Shown here one piece after another: positions 63,599-64,000 of a stretch of DNA of 64,000 bases. The translations under genes were made by a program, and so were the position numbers. Every line of letters begins with the position of its first letter. Positions within the stretch are counted from its first letter, which is position 1. A model generated the notes under the pieces. That model had not been told where the DNA came from, searched no databases, and saw only the letters and a program-made list of their open reading frames with translations. Origin of the DNA: Brevibacterium jeotgali (lineage in GTDB: Bacteria > Actinomycetota > Actinomycetes > Actinomycetales > Brevibacteriaceae); assembly GCF_900169175.1 (NCBI RefSeq), contig NZ_FXZM01000003.1, positions 124,001 through 188,000 of the forward strand. Reading direction: 5' to 3'.

Positions 63599-64000
63599 GT
63601 CGCGGCGGATCGGGACGACCGCGCACCGCGGCCCCGTCGGTGACACTGGGACAGACCGATGCGATCGCGCTGTCCGGCCTGGACGGCACCCCCGTCGTGG
63701 TGGAAGCGAGTGTGAACCCCGGGATCCCCGGCATCGATGTCGTGGGTCTCCCGGACGCCTCCGTGAGCGAATCCCGCAAGCGGATCCGCGCAGCACTCAG
63801 CAATCTGGGGGTGCGGCTCAAGGCGATGCGGTACACGGTCTCGCTGTCTCCCGGCAGCGTCCGGAAGATCGGAAGCGGATTCGACCTCGCGATCGCGACC
63901 GCCGTCCTCGGAGCCGAACGCGTCGTGGACCCGGCCCGGACACGAGGAGTCGTGTTCTGCGGAGAACTGGGACTGGACGGCAGGATCCTCCCCGTGCCGG
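63595..64000 (+). CDS. comM: ComM/YifB family ATPase, N-terminal part
   Basis: The gene starts with an ATG overlapping the yraN stop and runs off the right edge; 135 residues are visible. They show VEASVNPGIPGIDVVGLPDASV, SRKRIRAALSNLG and SPGSVRKIGSGFDLAIA, then FCGELGLDGRILPVP. These mark the N-terminal domain of the magnesium-chelatase-like ComM/YifB family, a hexameric helicase that widens donor-DNA branches in transformation. The AAA+ domain lies outside the window. Confidence 0.9.
   Translation, partial: MSRGGSGRPRTAAPSVTLGQTDAIALSGLDGTPVVVEASVNPGIPGIDVVGLPDASVSESRKRIRAALSNLGVRLKAMRYTVSLSPGSVRKIGSGFDLAIATAVLGAERVVDPARTRGVVFCGELGLDGRILPVP

Noticed and set aside
1..64000. Prophage, insertion sequence, toxin-antitoxin or defence island
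   Set aside because: No transposase, integrase, capsid, toxin or nuclease cassette was recognised; base composition looks even throughout.

Overview
The window is a contiguous piece of a high-G+C Gram-positive (actinomycete) chromosome. The evidence is strong G/C bias at third codon positions, frequent GTG starts, and the conserved actinobacterial order coaD - DUF177 - rpmF - rnc - mutM - smc - ftsY - ffh - rpsP - khpA - rimM - trmD - rplS - lepB - rnhB - DUF2469 - yraN - comM. A membrane-anchored FtsY, a flavin-dependent thymidylate synthase (ThyX) and an IclR regulator divergent from leuCD agree with this. The order Micrococcales is likely; I cannot name the genus. I see no prophage, insertion sequence, CRISPR array or integrase. 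Coding density is high and no gene-free gap exceeds 300 bases.

Layout. 1-12350 (mainly metabolism and transport): C-terminus of an Nramp-type metal transporter, a CitE-like lyase (minus strand), leuB, ilvE, an MBL-fold protein coupled to an alpha/beta hydrolase, an MFS carrier, a CopB-type copper ATPase behind a CsoR-like operator, and an S9 prolyl oligopeptidase. 12412-14644: a GntR - ABC ATPase - ABC permease operon. 14839-25248: a lipoate-protein ligase with unusual domain order, thyX, a maltokinase-cap-like protein, an alcohol dehydrogenase, a conserved unknown protein, malate dehydrogenase with a DUF1990 partner and a divergent LysR gene, and the helicase HrpB. 25338-28126: an FAH-family enzyme, gltX, tRNA-Gln(CTG) and tRNA-Glu(CTC). 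28157-32525: two paralogous DUF4282 membrane proteins, then an ltbR-like IclR gene divergent from leuCD. 32653-43860: murA-plsC-gpsA-PEBP-ddl, then thiL-DAK2-recG-rsmD, with a DUF3515 lipoprotein on the other strand. 43843-47021: an EhuBCDA-like ectoine uptake operon (minus strand). 47251-64000: the housekeeping block listed above, ending inside comM.

How the parts work together. leuB, leuC, leuD and ilvE supply the leucine branch, probably under the IclR regulator. murA and ddl make peptidoglycan precursors, plsC and gpsA make phospholipid precursors, ftsY, ffh and the two lepB genes serve protein export, and rpsP, khpA, rimM, trmD, rplS and rpmF serve the ribosome. Many neighbours overlap by ATGA or GTGA, which indicates translational coupling.

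Two features recur and are the most interesting signals. First, about fifteen genes have a -10-like TANNNT hexamer 6 to 9 bases before the start codon, the arrangement expected for leaderless mRNAs. Second, short GC-rich tandem repeats, each with its own unit of 13 to 22 bp, sit at gene boundaries (389, 1394, 17686, 29331, 47762, 54816, 58753), and similar expansions lie inside genes (copB, lplA, smc). I found no clear candidate for a wholly new multi-gene system. Calls rest on reading motifs by eye, without database searches.
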